Positions 20,318-30,163 of a stretch of DNA of 64,000 bases are shown in pieces. Within the stretch, counting starts at the first letter, position 1. The number at the start of each line of letters is the position of its first letter. The stretch is from Myxococcus sp. CA023 (GTDB taxonomy: Bacteria; Myxococcota; Myxococcia; Myxococcales; Myxococcaceae): the NCBI RefSeq assembly GCF_010998615.1, contig NZ_JAAEAH010000018.1:1-64000 (forward strand), written 5' to 3'. A program made the position numbers and the translations under genes. The notes below the pieces were generated by a model, which had not been told where the DNA came from, searched no databases, and saw only the letters and a list, made by a program, of their open reading frames with translations.

Positions 20318-20698
20318 GTGGCCCAGAACATCCTGATCGTCGACGACGAGTCTTCCCTCTGCTGGGTGTTGGGCCAGTTCTTCTCCGGGGCCGGCTACCG
20401 CGTGGACTCGGCCGGCGCGCTGGACGAGGCCCTGGACCTGATGACGACGGGCCGCTACGACCTGGTCATCAGCGACCTGCGCCTGAGCGGAACGCTCTCC
20501 GAAGAAGGGCTGATGCTGGCGGACTTCGTGCGCCGCTACACGCCCCAGACGCGGGTGGTGCTGCTGACGGCGTTCGCGACCCAAGAGCTCACTGACCGCG
20601 CGCAGGCGCTGGGCGTGGACCTGGTGCTTTCCAAGCCGCAGCCGCTGCCCGCGCTGGCCGAGCACGTCTCACGCCTGCTCGCCGCCGCCGCGGTGTAG
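20318..20698 (+). CDS. Stand-alone receiver-domain protein
   Basis: A 126-residue single receiver. From the GTG at 20318 it begins directly with the first strand (AQNILIVDDESS) and keeps the acidic pair, the phospho-Asp in LVISDLRLSG and Lys in VLSKPQPLP. An in-frame TTG 15 bp upstream would add five residues but falls within the predicted promoter. With no output domain it may act by protein contact or as a phosphate sink for the PAS kinase encoded upstream. It lies directly after the kinase/sigma-54 activator pair. Confidence 0.88.
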   Translation: MAQNILIVDDESSLCWVLGQFFSGAGYRVDSAGALDEALDLMTTGRYDLVISDLRLSGTLSEEGLMLADFVRRYTPQTRVVLLTAFATQELTDRAQALGVDLVLSKPQPLPALAEHVSRLLAAAAV

Positions 20699-20883
20699 TT
20701 CGCGCCCCCGCCGCCGCGTGCGAGTCCCCCAGGCTCCGCGCGACGACGCGTCATCGAGTTGCATGTCGCCGGGACGGACCCGAACAACTGGGACACCGAC
20801 GGCTCATCGTTTCTTGAGTCGGTCATCCGCCGGTGAGAACCTTCGCGGCTCCTCGGCGGGGCCTGTCCCAGCCTCGACCATTC

Positions 20884-22694
<1,811 letters not shown>

Positions 22695-22695
<1 letters not shown>

Positions 22696-23861
22696 TGCGG
22701 ACAGCCCCTTGGATGATGGCGGTGATGCTGGCGAGTCCACCCGCGCTCACCGCGCAGACGCAGGCGCCGTGCGGCGGGCTGCGCTTCGAAAACGGCCGGA
22801 TGGTGTTCGGCAGGCCGCTGTCGCCCCAGGGCGCGGAGACGGACGCGTGCCTGGCGCACGTGGCCCAAGCGCTCCTGGCGCGCCCCGCCATCCGTTCCGT
22901 GACGGTGGCGGCGAAGCTCCCGGACGCGGACCGGCTGGACGGCCGGGGCCTGGCCGCGGCGAAACGGGCCGCGGATGTGCTGGTGGCGGCGGGCGTGCCC
23001 CGCACGCGCGTGTCCGCCATGGCGCCGCCGTCCGTGGAAGGCGAGCCCGCACAGCTCCAGCTCGCCTACGTGGAGCGGCCCGCCCAGCCCGCGGTGGCCC
23101 GGCTACGGGCGGCCAGCGGCGCGGTGGAGGCCGGCGCGACGGAAGCCCAGCTCCTCGCGCGGACGGTGGGAGACTCGCTCTACCCGGGCGAGCTGCTGCG
23201 CACCGGCGCGGACGCCCGGGCGGAGCTGGCCCTGGCGGACGGCAGCACGGTGCGCGTGGTGGAGAACAGTCTCATCAAGGTGGGCGCCATCGAGCTGATG
23301 GCGAACCTCCAGCGCAAGGTGCAGTTGGACTTGCTGCGAGGCACCGTGGAGACGGACGCGGCGCCGGGTGGCGCGGGCTCCATCTTCGAGGTCCGCACGC
23401 GCGGCGCGGTGGCCGGTGTGCGTGGCACCCGGTTCCGCGTGTCGGCCCAGGACGACGGCACCAGCCGGCTGGAAACACTGGAAGGCAAGGTGGCCCTCAT
23501 CGCGGAGCAGGCCGAGGTCGAGGTGTCGGGCGGACATGGCTCGCGCGCGAAGCCGGGCTCGCCTCCGGAGCCGCCTCGCCCGCTGCTGCCGGCGCCCACG
23601 CTGGTGGGCCCTCGGGGGGGCGCGTTCGCCTCGGCCCCGAAGGTGTCCTGGCGGACGCTGGCGGGCGCCGCGACCTACCGCGTGGAGGTGGCCCGCACGG
23701 CCGACTTCGCCGCGAGTGTCCAGACGTATGACAGCGCCAGCGCGGAGCTGGCGATTCCCGGGCCCCGCCAGGGCAAGTGGTTCTGGCGCGTGATGGCCGT
23801 GGACGGAGACGGCTTCGTGGGCTTCCCCTCGAAGATCTACGCCTTCGACGTCCAGCCCTGA
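22695..23861 (+). CDS. Exported FecR-domain protein
   Basis: About 388 residues (a GTG one codon earlier is also possible) with a cleavable signal peptide (MRTAPWMMAVMLASPPALTAQ). An OmpA-like half domain follows (residues 30-125), then a FecR domain (about 145-275: GDSLYPGELLRTGADARAELALADGSTVRVVENS, RGTVETDA, FEVRTRGAVAGVRGTRFRVS) and a C-terminal Fn3-like segment (PAPTLVGPRGG to the end). Here it has no sigma factor or TonB receptor beside it, so iron signalling is not implied; it more likely forms an envelope complex with the OmpA-like and CHASE2 proteins of the same operon. Confidence 0.85.
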
Positions 23862-23883
23862 GACTGTTGCGTTGCGTGCGCCC

Positions 23884-25341
23884 ATGGACTCCAGTCCCGC
23901 CGAGCCCCACCGCCGCGACGGCCTCCGTCTGCCCTCGCCCGCCATGTTGCGGGTACTGGGTGCGTGCGTAGGCATCGCGCTGGCGGGGGTGACGGCGGCC
24001 ACCGGTGGCGCACCGGGATTCCTGGAGCGCTCGCTCTACGACCAGGCGGTGAGCCGGCTGCTGCCCGCCGTGCCGCCGAGCGCGGACCTGGTGCTGGTGG
24101 AAGTGGATGACCGCGCCCTCGCGACGCTGAGCGAGCGTTGGCCGCTGTCACGCACCACGTGGGCCCGCGCCTTCCATGCGCTCGCCGCCCAGCGCCCCTC
24201 CGCAGTGGCGGTGGACGTCGTCTTCGACCAGCCCGGGCCGCGTGACGCGCTGGAACTGGGTGAGGACATCCTGGAGGCGCTCCGCCGCTCCGGGCTGACG
24301 GAGCAGCCCGCGGGTGAAGCCTTGGCGGCGGACCTGGAGGCACGGCTCCGCGCGCGCGACGGCGATGCCCGGCTGGCCGAAGCGATTTCGGAAGGGCACG
24401 GTGTCGTCCTGGGAGCCGCGGCGCTCACGGACGACGTCCCGGGGATGGCGCCCCTCCAGGATGGCGTCCTGGGCACGCCGCTGGCCCTGCCCGCCCACGC
24501 GCTGCGGCTCCAGGCCCAGGAGGTGGCGGGGAGCATCGCGCCCCTGCGCATGGCGGCTCGGGGCAGTGGAACCCTCAACATGCTGGTGGACGGTGACGGC
24601 GTCATCCGTCGATATCCCTACGCCGTGGGCGTGAGCGGACAGGCCTGGCCTTCGCTGGCACTGGCCACCGCGCTGCACCTGACGCCCGAACGGGCGGAGC
24701 CTCTGCGCGAGCTGGCGGCATGGGACCGCGGCGCTCCGTTGATGCGGCTGCCCGCGCCCAACTGGCTGCCCCGGGTGAGTCTGGCGGACCTGCTCCACGC
24801 GGACCCGCGCTCGGTGGGCTTGGACCTGGCGCTGCGAGGCAAGACGGTCTTCGTGGGTGTCACCGCCACGGGGCTGCATGGCCAGAGCACCCTGCCCGGC
24901 CAGGTGGCGGTGCCCGGCGTGGAGATTCACGCCTTCGCCATGGACAACCTGCGGTCGGGCCGGCTGATGCGCTCGTCGGGACTGGTGGCGCTGCTGGGCG
25001 TTCTGGAGACCGCGGCGGTGCTCGCGGCCTTCGTCTGGCTCTGCAGGCGCGCGCGCACGTCCGGCGCGGTCCTCCGATGGGCGGTGACGCTGGCGGTCCT
25101 GCACACGGCGCTGGTGGCGTGGCTGGCGTCGGACCCGGGCTGGGTCATTCCGCTGGTCCCCGCGTGGGTGGGCCTCATGCTGATGCTGGTGGTGGACGCG
25201 GCGTCGCGCGCGCGGGAGATGGGCCGGCAGCGAGGCGCCCTCCGCCGGCTCTTCATCCGCTACCCCCAGGCATCCGTGGAGCCGGCAGCGCCGCAGCCAG
25301 ACGCCCAGCGCGCCCGCGCCGACGCAATGCACCAGGACTAG
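23884..25341 (+). CDS. CHASE2-domain membrane protein without an output domain
   Basis: A 485-residue protein: an N-terminal membrane segment (LRVLGACVGIALAGVTAAT), a long extracytoplasmic CHASE2 domain (SLYDQAVSRLLP, LVLVEVDDRAL, WPLSRTTWARAFHAL, VAVDVVFDQPG, FVGVTATGLHGQSTLPG, VPGVEIHAFAMDNL), then three closely spaced membrane segments near the C-terminus and a short Arg-rich tail. Most CHASE2 proteins continue into a cyclase, kinase or GGDEF domain; this one stops after 50 cytoplasmic residues, so its signal must pass to a partner. FecR and CHASE2 genes are frequent neighbours, and here they are 22 bp apart. The ATG at 23884 is preferred over a TTG at 23872. Confidence 0.88.
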   Translation: MDSSPAEPHRRDGLRLPSPAMLRVLGACVGIALAGVTAATGGAPGFLERSLYDQAVSRLLPAVPPSADLVLVEVDDRALATLSERWPLSRTTWARAFHALAAQRPSAVAVDVVFDQPGPRDALELGEDILEALRRSGLTEQPAGEALAADLEARLRARDGDARLAEAISEGHGVVLGAAALTDDVPGMAPLQDGVLGTPLALPAHALRLQAQEVAGSIAPLRMAARGSGTLNMLVDGDGVIRRYPYAVGVSGQAWPSLALATALHLTPERAEPLRELAAWDRGAPLMRLPAPNWLPRVSLADLLHADPRSVGLDLALRGKTVFVGVTATGLHGQSTLPGQVAVPGVEIHAFAMDNLRSGRLMRSSGLVALLGVLETAAVLAAFVWLCRRARTSGAVLRWAVTLAVLHTALVAWLASDPGWVIPLVPAWVGLMLMLVVDAASRAREMGRQRGALRRLFIRYPQASVEPAAPQPDAQRARADAMHQD

Positions 25342-25428
25342 CGGACAGCCAAACAACCGCACCGGGCGAACCCACGTCACACGAGGCCTTGAGCCAGGCA
25401 GCAGCCGTGGCAGCATCCTCGCTCCTGC

Positions 25429-27213
25429 ATGCGCCGCTACGCCCTCATCGCCGAGCCCGACCCACAGCGAGCCGCTGGCCTCTTGTCCCTGATGACGGAG
25501 GAAGGCCTGGAAGGCGTCGTCGCCAAGGATGGAGCGGAAGCCCAAGATGTCGTGCGCCAGCGAGGTGCGCCCCTGCTGCTCGTCACGGACCTGGCGCTGC
25601 CCCGGCTGGACGGCTTCGCGTTGCTGACGTGGCTTCGGGAACAGGAGGACTCCGCCGCAACGCAGGTCGTGGTGGTCACTGCCTTCGACGAGCTGCGCGT
25701 CCGCGCATGGCAGCTCAAGGAGGCGCTGGGCATCCATGCGTTGCTCAGTCGCCGGGCCTCCTCGGAGGTGATGCGGGACACGCTGCGTCGCGTACTCGCA
25801 GGGCAGCTCGCGCCACAGTCGCCTCCGGCGGAGGGGGCCGCGGAGCAGGAGCGGCAACGGCTGGCGAGCATCGCGGCCATGCACCTGGTCGACAACGGAC
25901 CGCCCGAGGCGGAGCTCCAGCAACTCGTGAAGGAGGTTGCCCAGGCCTTCGGTGTTCCCGTGGCGCTGATGACGCTGGTGCTGGGCGAGCGCCAGTGGTT
26001 CAAGGCCCACGTCGGCCTGCCACCCACCCTCGCGAAGGACCGGGGCACGCCGCGCGACTGGGCGTTCTGTCACCACGTGGTGCAGGGGCGCGAGCCGCTC
26101 GTCGTACCGGACGCCCGGCGCCATCCCTACTTCCGTGACAACCCGCTGGTGCGCGACGGCATCGTGGGCAGCTACGCGGGCGCGCCGCTGCTGACGTCCA
26201 CGGGCGAAGTCCTGGGCTCGCTGTGCGTCATCGACACGCGCCCGCTCGTCCTGGGCGCCGAGGACCTGGCCGCGCTGCGGGAGCTCGCGAATCGCGTCGC
26301 CGAGGACCTGGAACAACGGGCCCAGGTGAAACAGGCCACCGGGAAGGCCCAGGCGGAGCCCGCGCTCACCGAAGCGTCGGCCCTGGGACTCCTGCGCGAT
26401 GCGGTGCAGGCCCTCGATGTTGCGGCCCTGCTGGTGGCGCCTGGACGCAAACCCCACGCGTGCAACACCGCGATGACGGACCTGCTGGGCCTGCCGCCGG
26501 AGCCCTTCCCGGCCATGACGTTCGAGGCCTTTTGCCAGCACGTCGCGGGCCTCACCGCGGACCCGACGAGCACGCTGCGGCAGCTCGACCTGGCCTCCGA
26601 ATCGTCCCGAGGCCTCCGCCTGACGCTGGTCCTGGAGCGGCCCCAGCCGCGCCGGCTGCGCTGGGTGGCTCGGCCCTTCCCCTGCCCTGGCGGCATGGCG
26701 CAGATGCTGACGCTCGCCGACATCGGACACACCCGGCCAGCCCGTGAGGAGCGGGAGCGGCAGTACCGGGTGGACGCGCTGACCGGACTGGTGTCACGGC
26801 GCGCGGGCGAGGAACGGGTGCTGCGCGAGATTGGCCGCTGCCGCAGGGATGGCATGCCCTTCAGCGTGCTGCTCGCGGACCTGGTGGGACTGGGGCGCAT
26901 CAACGCGACTCGAGGTTTCGACGCGGGGGACGCCACGCTGCGAGACGGCGCCCGCATCACCGAAGCCCTGGGAGGCCCTGGAGGCTTCGCGGTGCGCTGG
27001 GAAGGCGGGGCGTTCCTGCTGGCCCTTCCTGGCGTGGACGCGGCGCGGGCCGAAGCACTGCGCCAGAAGCTGCACGACACCCCTGGCGCACCCGATGTGG
27101 TGTCCGCCACCGTCACCGTCGCGGGTGAGGAAGACCCTCAGGGAACGCTGGCCCGAGCCCAGGCAGCGCTCATCCGGGCCAAGACAGAGCACCGGCCACT
27201 GCGGCTGGAATGA
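25429..27213 (+). CDS. REC-GAF protein with degenerate GGDEF domain
   Basis: A 594-residue cytoplasmic signalling protein. The receiver (1-125) has D54 in VTDLALPRLDG, but the conserved Lys position reads LSRR. A GAF domain (about 160-305) contains YFRDNPLVRDGIVGSYAGAPLLTSTGEVLGSLCVID. A PAS-like stretch spans about 315-435. The C-terminal GGDEF fold (YRVDALTGLVSRRAGEERVL onward) has RWEGGAF where active enzymes have R-GGDEF, so it lacks catalytic acidic residues and probably binds rather than makes cyclic di-GMP or GTP. It follows the CHASE2 gene, which has no output domain of its own, by 87 bp and may be its effector. Confidence 0.85.
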   Translation: MRRYALIAEPDPQRAAGLLSLMTEEGLEGVVAKDGAEAQDVVRQRGAPLLLVTDLALPRLDGFALLTWLREQEDSAATQVVVVTAFDELRVRAWQLKEALGIHALLSRRASSEVMRDTLRRVLAGQLAPQSPPAEGAAEQERQRLASIAAMHLVDNGPPEAELQQLVKEVAQAFGVPVALMTLVLGERQWFKAHVGLPPTLAKDRGTPRDWAFCHHVVQGREPLVVPDARRHPYFRDNPLVRDGIVGSYAGAPLLTSTGEVLGSLCVIDTRPLVLGAEDLAALRELANRVAEDLEQRAQVKQATGKAQAEPALTEASALGLLRDAVQALDVAALLVAPGRKPHACNTAMTDLLGLPPEPFPAMTFEAFCQHVAGLTADPTSTLRQLDLASESSRGLRLTLVLERPQPRRLRWVARPFPCPGGMAQMLTLADIGHTRPAREERERQYRVDALTGLVSRRAGEERVLREIGRCRRDGMPFSVLLADLVGLGRINATRGFDAGDATLRDGARITEALGGPGGFAVRWEGGAFLLALPGVDAARAEALRQKLHDTPGAPDVVSATVTVAGEEDPQGTLARAQAALIRAKTEHRPLRLE

Positions 27214-27251
27214 GCCACGCTGGCCCTTTTCACCGCGACGAGGAGCACCGC

Positions 27252-27833
27252 ATGTCGACGCCCGTGCCCGACCGCCTCCGCCTGCCCTTCCACTTCGACG
27301 CCGCGCCGCTCCAACAGGAACTCGCGGCATTGCCCGCTGAGGCGTGGGTTCCCCACTTCAACAAGCGCGAATACGAAGGCGAGTGGAGCGGCGTGCCCCT
27401 GCGCTCCATTGGCGGAATGGAAGGCCGCATCTATCCAGACCCGACGGGCCGCGAGCGATACGCCGACACGCCCCTGCTGGCGCGCTGCCCCGGGCTCCGC
27501 GCCGTGCTCGCCACGTTCCAGTGTCCCATCGGCGCCGCGCGGCTGCTGAAGCTCGCGGCGGGCGCGCGCATCCGCGAGCACACCGATTACAACCTGGGTT
27601 ACGCGGACGGCGAGGTGCGGCTCCACGTCCCCATCACCACGCACCCCGACGTGGCCTTCTTCCTCGGCGGCGAGCGAGTCGTCCTCCAGCCCGGTGAGTG
27701 CTGGTACCTGGACTTCAACCGTCCCCACCGGGTGGACAACCCCAGCGACACCGACCGCGTCCACCTGGTGCTGGACTGCGACGTGAATGACTGGCTGCGA
27801 GACGTCTTCACGGGGGCCGTGAATGGGCGCTGA
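27252..27833 (+). CDS. Aspartyl/asparaginyl beta-hydroxylase-family Fe(II)/2-oxoglutarate oxygenase
   Basis: A 193-residue protein matching the small bacterial Asp/Asn beta-hydroxylase group. Iron ligands are in REHTDYNLG (H110, with D112 two residues on) and RPHRVDN (H159); VRLHVPITTHPDVAFFLGG and the C-terminal DRVHLVLDC supply the 2-oxoglutarate Arg. It should hydroxylate the beta-carbon of Asp, Asn or a related residue in a peptide or small substrate. ATG 27252 is chosen for the upstream GAGGAG; an ATG at 27210 overlapping the previous stop is the alternative. Its end overlaps the Nif11-like gene by 11 bp, so the peptide product may be its substrate. Confidence 0.88.
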   Translation: MSTPVPDRLRLPFHFDAAPLQQELAALPAEAWVPHFNKREYEGEWSGVPLRSIGGMEGRIYPDPTGRERYADTPLLARCPGLRAVLATFQCPIGAARLLKLAAGARIREHTDYNLGYADGEVRLHVPITTHPDVAFFLGGERVVLQPGECWYLDFNRPHRVDNPSDTDRVHLVLDCDVNDWLRDVFTGAVNGR

Positions 27834-28029
27834 GGCCTTCGAACGATTCCGTCTCCGCGTCCTGGAGGACATCACGCTCCAGGATGCACTGCGCGAGACT
27901 CCGGACACCCCGGCCTTCGTGACACGCGCCATCGAACTGGGCGCCGCGCACGACTGTCACTTCAGCGCCGAGGACATCCACGAAGCCCTGCGCGCCGCCC
28001 GCCAGGTCTGGAGGGAGCGATGGATATGA
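27823..28029 (+). CDS. Nif11-domain-like small protein
   Basis: 68 residues. The pattern (AFERFRLRVLEDITLQDALRE, FVTRAIELGAAHDCHFSAEDIHEAL) follows the Nif11 helical domain that serves as leader peptide in some ribosomal natural products: an FxxxVxED-type first helix and a final F(S/T)AEDI..AL helix. There is no Gly-Gly or Gly-Ala cleavage site and no core peptide after the domain; the protein ends WRERWI. It overlaps both neighbours, the hydroxylase by 11 bp and the sulfotransferase by 10 bp, so the three are made together. It may be a carrier or recruitment domain. The family call is by eye. Confidence 0.65.
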   Translation: MGAEAFERFRLRVLEDITLQDALRETPDTPAFVTRAIELGAAHDCHFSAEDIHEALRAARQVWRERWI

Positions 28030-29018
28030 CACCGCACCTCGATGGCTGGGTGCCCGCACGCATCCACGTGGGCGGCGGACAACCGCGGGTGGACTGGTGC
28101 CACATGGGAGGCCAGCGATTCACGGACCCATTCTTCGACGAGACGCTGGAGCGTAGGCTGCGCCACCCATTCGCCCTGCTCTTCCGGCATCAGACGTCCA
28201 TGGACGCACTGGTGGCACGACAGGCCGAGAAGCCCGGCCTGCCGGTGCGCGGGCTCGTCTTCCACATGTCCCGTTGCGGCTCCACGCTGGTCGCGCAGCT
28301 GCTGGCCGCGCTGCCGCGCCACATCGTGCTGTCCGAAGCCGGCCCCGTGGACACGGTGCTGCGCGCGCACCAGTCCTTGCCAGGCGTCACGGACACGCAG
28401 CGCATCGAATGGCTGCGCGCGGTGGTGGGAGCCCTCGGACAGCAGCGGCATCCGGAGGAGCACGCGGTGTTCCTCAAGCTGGACGCGTGGCACATCCTGG
28501 AGCTCCCGCTGCTCCAGCGCGCCTTCCCCGGTGTGCCGTGGATGTTCCTCTACCGGGACCCCGTCGAGGTCATGGCGTCGCATCAAAATCACCGGGGCGC
28601 GCACATGCTTCCGGGACTGCTGAACCCCGCTCACCTGGGCCTGGAGCCCGGGCAACTCGAAGGCATGCCCCTGGACGAGTACGGCGCGCGCGTCCTCGCG
28701 GCCATTTGCGACGCGAGCCTGCGAGGCTATCGCGCGCGGACAGCCAAGGCGCGGCTGATGGACTACCGGCAGCTCCAGCCGGAAGGCCTGCGGGTGCTCA
28801 CGGAGCTTTTCGCTCTCAAGCTGACGGCCGAGGACACCCCGCGCTTGCGCGACGTCTTGGAGCGGAACGCGAAGAACCCGGTGCTGCCCTTCGAGGACGA
28901 CACGGAGGAGAAGGCTCGCCGCGTCTCACCGCATGGGCGGGCCCTGGCGGAGCAATGGGGCCGTCCCATCCACGACGCGCTGGAAGCCGAACGCCTGCGC
29001 GGGAATGTCGGGCCGTAG
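28020..29018 (+). CDS. Sulfotransferase-family protein
   Basis: A 332-residue soluble protein. The 5'-phosphosulfate loop is VFHMSRCGSTLVAQLLAAL (near 81-99) and the 3'-phosphate motif is VPWMFLYRDPVEVMASHQNHRG (near 177-198), placing it in the PAPS-dependent sulfotransferase superfamily. The region between holds the likely general base His/Asp, but I cannot fix the residue. It would sulfate a hydroxyl. Translationally coupled to the Nif11-like gene and downstream of a hydroxylase, it could act on the hydroxyl created by that enzyme; that sequence of reactions is inference. Confidence 0.82.
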   Translation: MDMTPHLDGWVPARIHVGGGQPRVDWCHMGGQRFTDPFFDETLERRLRHPFALLFRHQTSMDALVARQAEKPGLPVRGLVFHMSRCGSTLVAQLLAALPRHIVLSEAGPVDTVLRAHQSLPGVTDTQRIEWLRAVVGALGQQRHPEEHAVFLKLDAWHILELPLLQRAFPGVPWMFLYRDPVEVMASHQNHRGAHMLPGLLNPAHLGLEPGQLEGMPLDEYGARVLAAICDASLRGYRARTAKARLMDYRQLQPEGLRVLTELFALKLTAEDTPRLRDVLERNAKNPVLPFEDDTEEKARRVSPHGRALAEQWGRPIHDALEAERLRGNVGP

Positions 29019-29135
29019 CGCGAGACACCTACGCCCGGCGCTACCGGGCCTGGGCCGCCTGCGCAGCATTGCCTGTGGTCATCGCCCTGCTCCGGCCGAA
29101 GTCCCGAGGCACTCCAACCGCCACGGCGAACTCGC

Positions 29136-29633
29136 TCAGTGCCGTCCCCGCGCCGCGACGGCGTCCTGGATGAGCCCGGCGAGCAGCATGAGAGACTTCG
29201 GGTCCTTGCTCGCGCGCACGCGCCAGGAGCCGGCGCGGGTATGCAGCACCAACCGGTAGGACTCCTCGGCGAGAACGAGCCGCGCGATGCAGCCGAAGAT
29301 GACCATGACGACGGCGATCAACGCCGCCTCATAGACCCCCTTCGCCGTGCTGCTGGAGACGGACAGCGCGGACAGGGCCGGCAGCCCCACGCTCATGCAC
29401 AGGCCCAGCATGGCCAACACAGGAACCATGCGAGGCGTGCGCCGCACCGTCTCCACCCGCTGGACGTCCGCGAGCAGCAGCGTCCTGCCCCGGGCGACGA
29501 CCCGCTCGGTCGTCACACGCAGGCCGGCGTCCTGAAAGAGCGACACTTCGGCAGGAGCGGGCGGCGCAACATGCGGGCGGTCCGGAAACGCGGGAGTGGC
29601 GGGCACCGCGGACACGGCGAGAGGCTCAATCAT
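29136..29633 (-). CDS. DUF6232-like two-span membrane protein
   Basis: A 165-residue protein with an N-terminal soluble part (VSLFQDAGLRVTTERVVARGRTLLLADVQRVETVRRTPR), two hydrophobic segments (PVLAMLGLCMSVGLPALSAL and AALIAVVMVIFGCIARLVL) and a C-terminal tail (YRLVLHTRAGSWRVRASKDPKSLMLLAGLIQDAV). This PH-like/two-span arrangement matches DUF6232 proteins, whose function is not known. The start at 29633 overlaps the end of the pseudo-receiver gene by 8 bp, so the two are coupled. Upstream codons in the same frame are the shadow of that gene. Confidence 0.72.
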   Translation of the reverse strand: MIEPLAVSAVPATPAFPDRPHVAPPAPAEVSLFQDAGLRVTTERVVARGRTLLLADVQRVETVRRTPRMVPVLAMLGLCMSVGLPALSALSVSSSTAKGVYEAALIAVVMVIFGCIARLVLAEESYRLVLHTRAGSWRVRASKDPKSLMLLAGLIQDAVAARGRH

Positions 29634-30039
29634 GGGACGACTCGGTGGACGGCGGCACGGCCCCGCCGGGAGAGATGAATACGGAACTCGGATGACCTGG
29701 AACGTGAGCCAGCAACACCCGGCGCAGCTCACCGAGTGGCCCGCCCAGCGCGAAACAGTCGCGGGCGCCCAGCCGCAGGGCGAGTCCCATCAGCCGCTCA
29801 TCGGCGAAGGGCACCAGCACGATGATGGGCCCCTGGGGCGAAAGCTCCCGGGCGCGCTGAAGCCGACGCTGGAGACTCTCACCGCGCTCGACGTGGACGA
29901 GCACGAGGTCCGGACACCCACCAGCCGGCGCCCCCGACTCCAGCGCGATGCCCAGCTCGGCCAGCACGTCCATCAGGAGCGAGCTGAGCGACGCATCCCC
30001 TCCAAGCAGGAGGGCACGGGCGATGGACGAGGACTTCAC
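29626..30039 (-). CDS. Pseudo-receiver protein
   Basis: A 137-residue single-domain protein with the length and strand/helix rhythm of a receiver (ALLLGGDASLSSLLMDVLAELG; DLVLVHVERGESLQRRL; PIIVLVPFADERLMGLALRLGARDCFALGGPLGELRRVLL). The phospho-acceptor position is His (H49 in LVLVHVERG) and the conserved Lys is absent (FALGGP), so it cannot be phosphorylated in the normal way and is probably locked in one state. It starts at GTG, two bases after the start predicted from a sigma-54-like promoter. It follows a kinase/sigma-54 activator pair, mirroring the true receiver at 20318. Confidence 0.72.
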   Translation of the reverse strand: MKSSSIARALLLGGDASLSSLLMDVLAELGIALESGAPAGGCPDLVLVHVERGESLQRRLQRARELSPQGPIIVLVPFADERLMGLALRLGARDCFALGGPLGELRRVLLAHVPGHPSSVFISPGGAVPPSTESSHD

Positions 30040-30051
30040 GTTGCAACATCA

Positions 30052-30067
30052 AGCAATGCCCATGCCC
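30052..30067 (-). promoter_or_regulatory. Candidate sigma-54 promoter of the pseudo-receiver gene
   Basis: Minus-strand GGGCATGGGCATTGCT has the GG-N10-GC spacing and a perfect -12 TTGCT; the -24 element differs from TGGCAC at two bases. The predicted start near 30041 is 2 nt before the GTG at 30039. The gap 30040-30163 contains no other feature I can see. Confidence 0.45.
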
Positions 30068-30163
30068 GCAGTCCCCGCCCCGAGACACCGGGCAACGTGC
30101 AGGCGAACCGTTGCATCACGCCAGACGTCCCTGGCGGATTACCACGGTGTCTCGCGCGCCCCT

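Noticed and set aside
25408-25423. Sigma-54-like site TGGCAGCATCCTCGCT before the REC-GAF-GGDEF gene
   Set aside because: The spacing is right, but the predicted transcript start (about 25434) would fall after the ATG at 25429.
24148-26730. An 860-codon open frame on the minus strand
   Set aside because: It is antisense to the CHASE2 and REC-GAF-GGDEF genes, is rich in His, Gln and Arg, and shows no domain; high-GC codon bias leaves such frames open by chance.
27823-28029. A classical Nif11-type natural product precursor
   Set aside because: There is no Gly-Gly type cleavage site and no core peptide after the domain, and no lanthionine or cyclodehydratase gene nearby.
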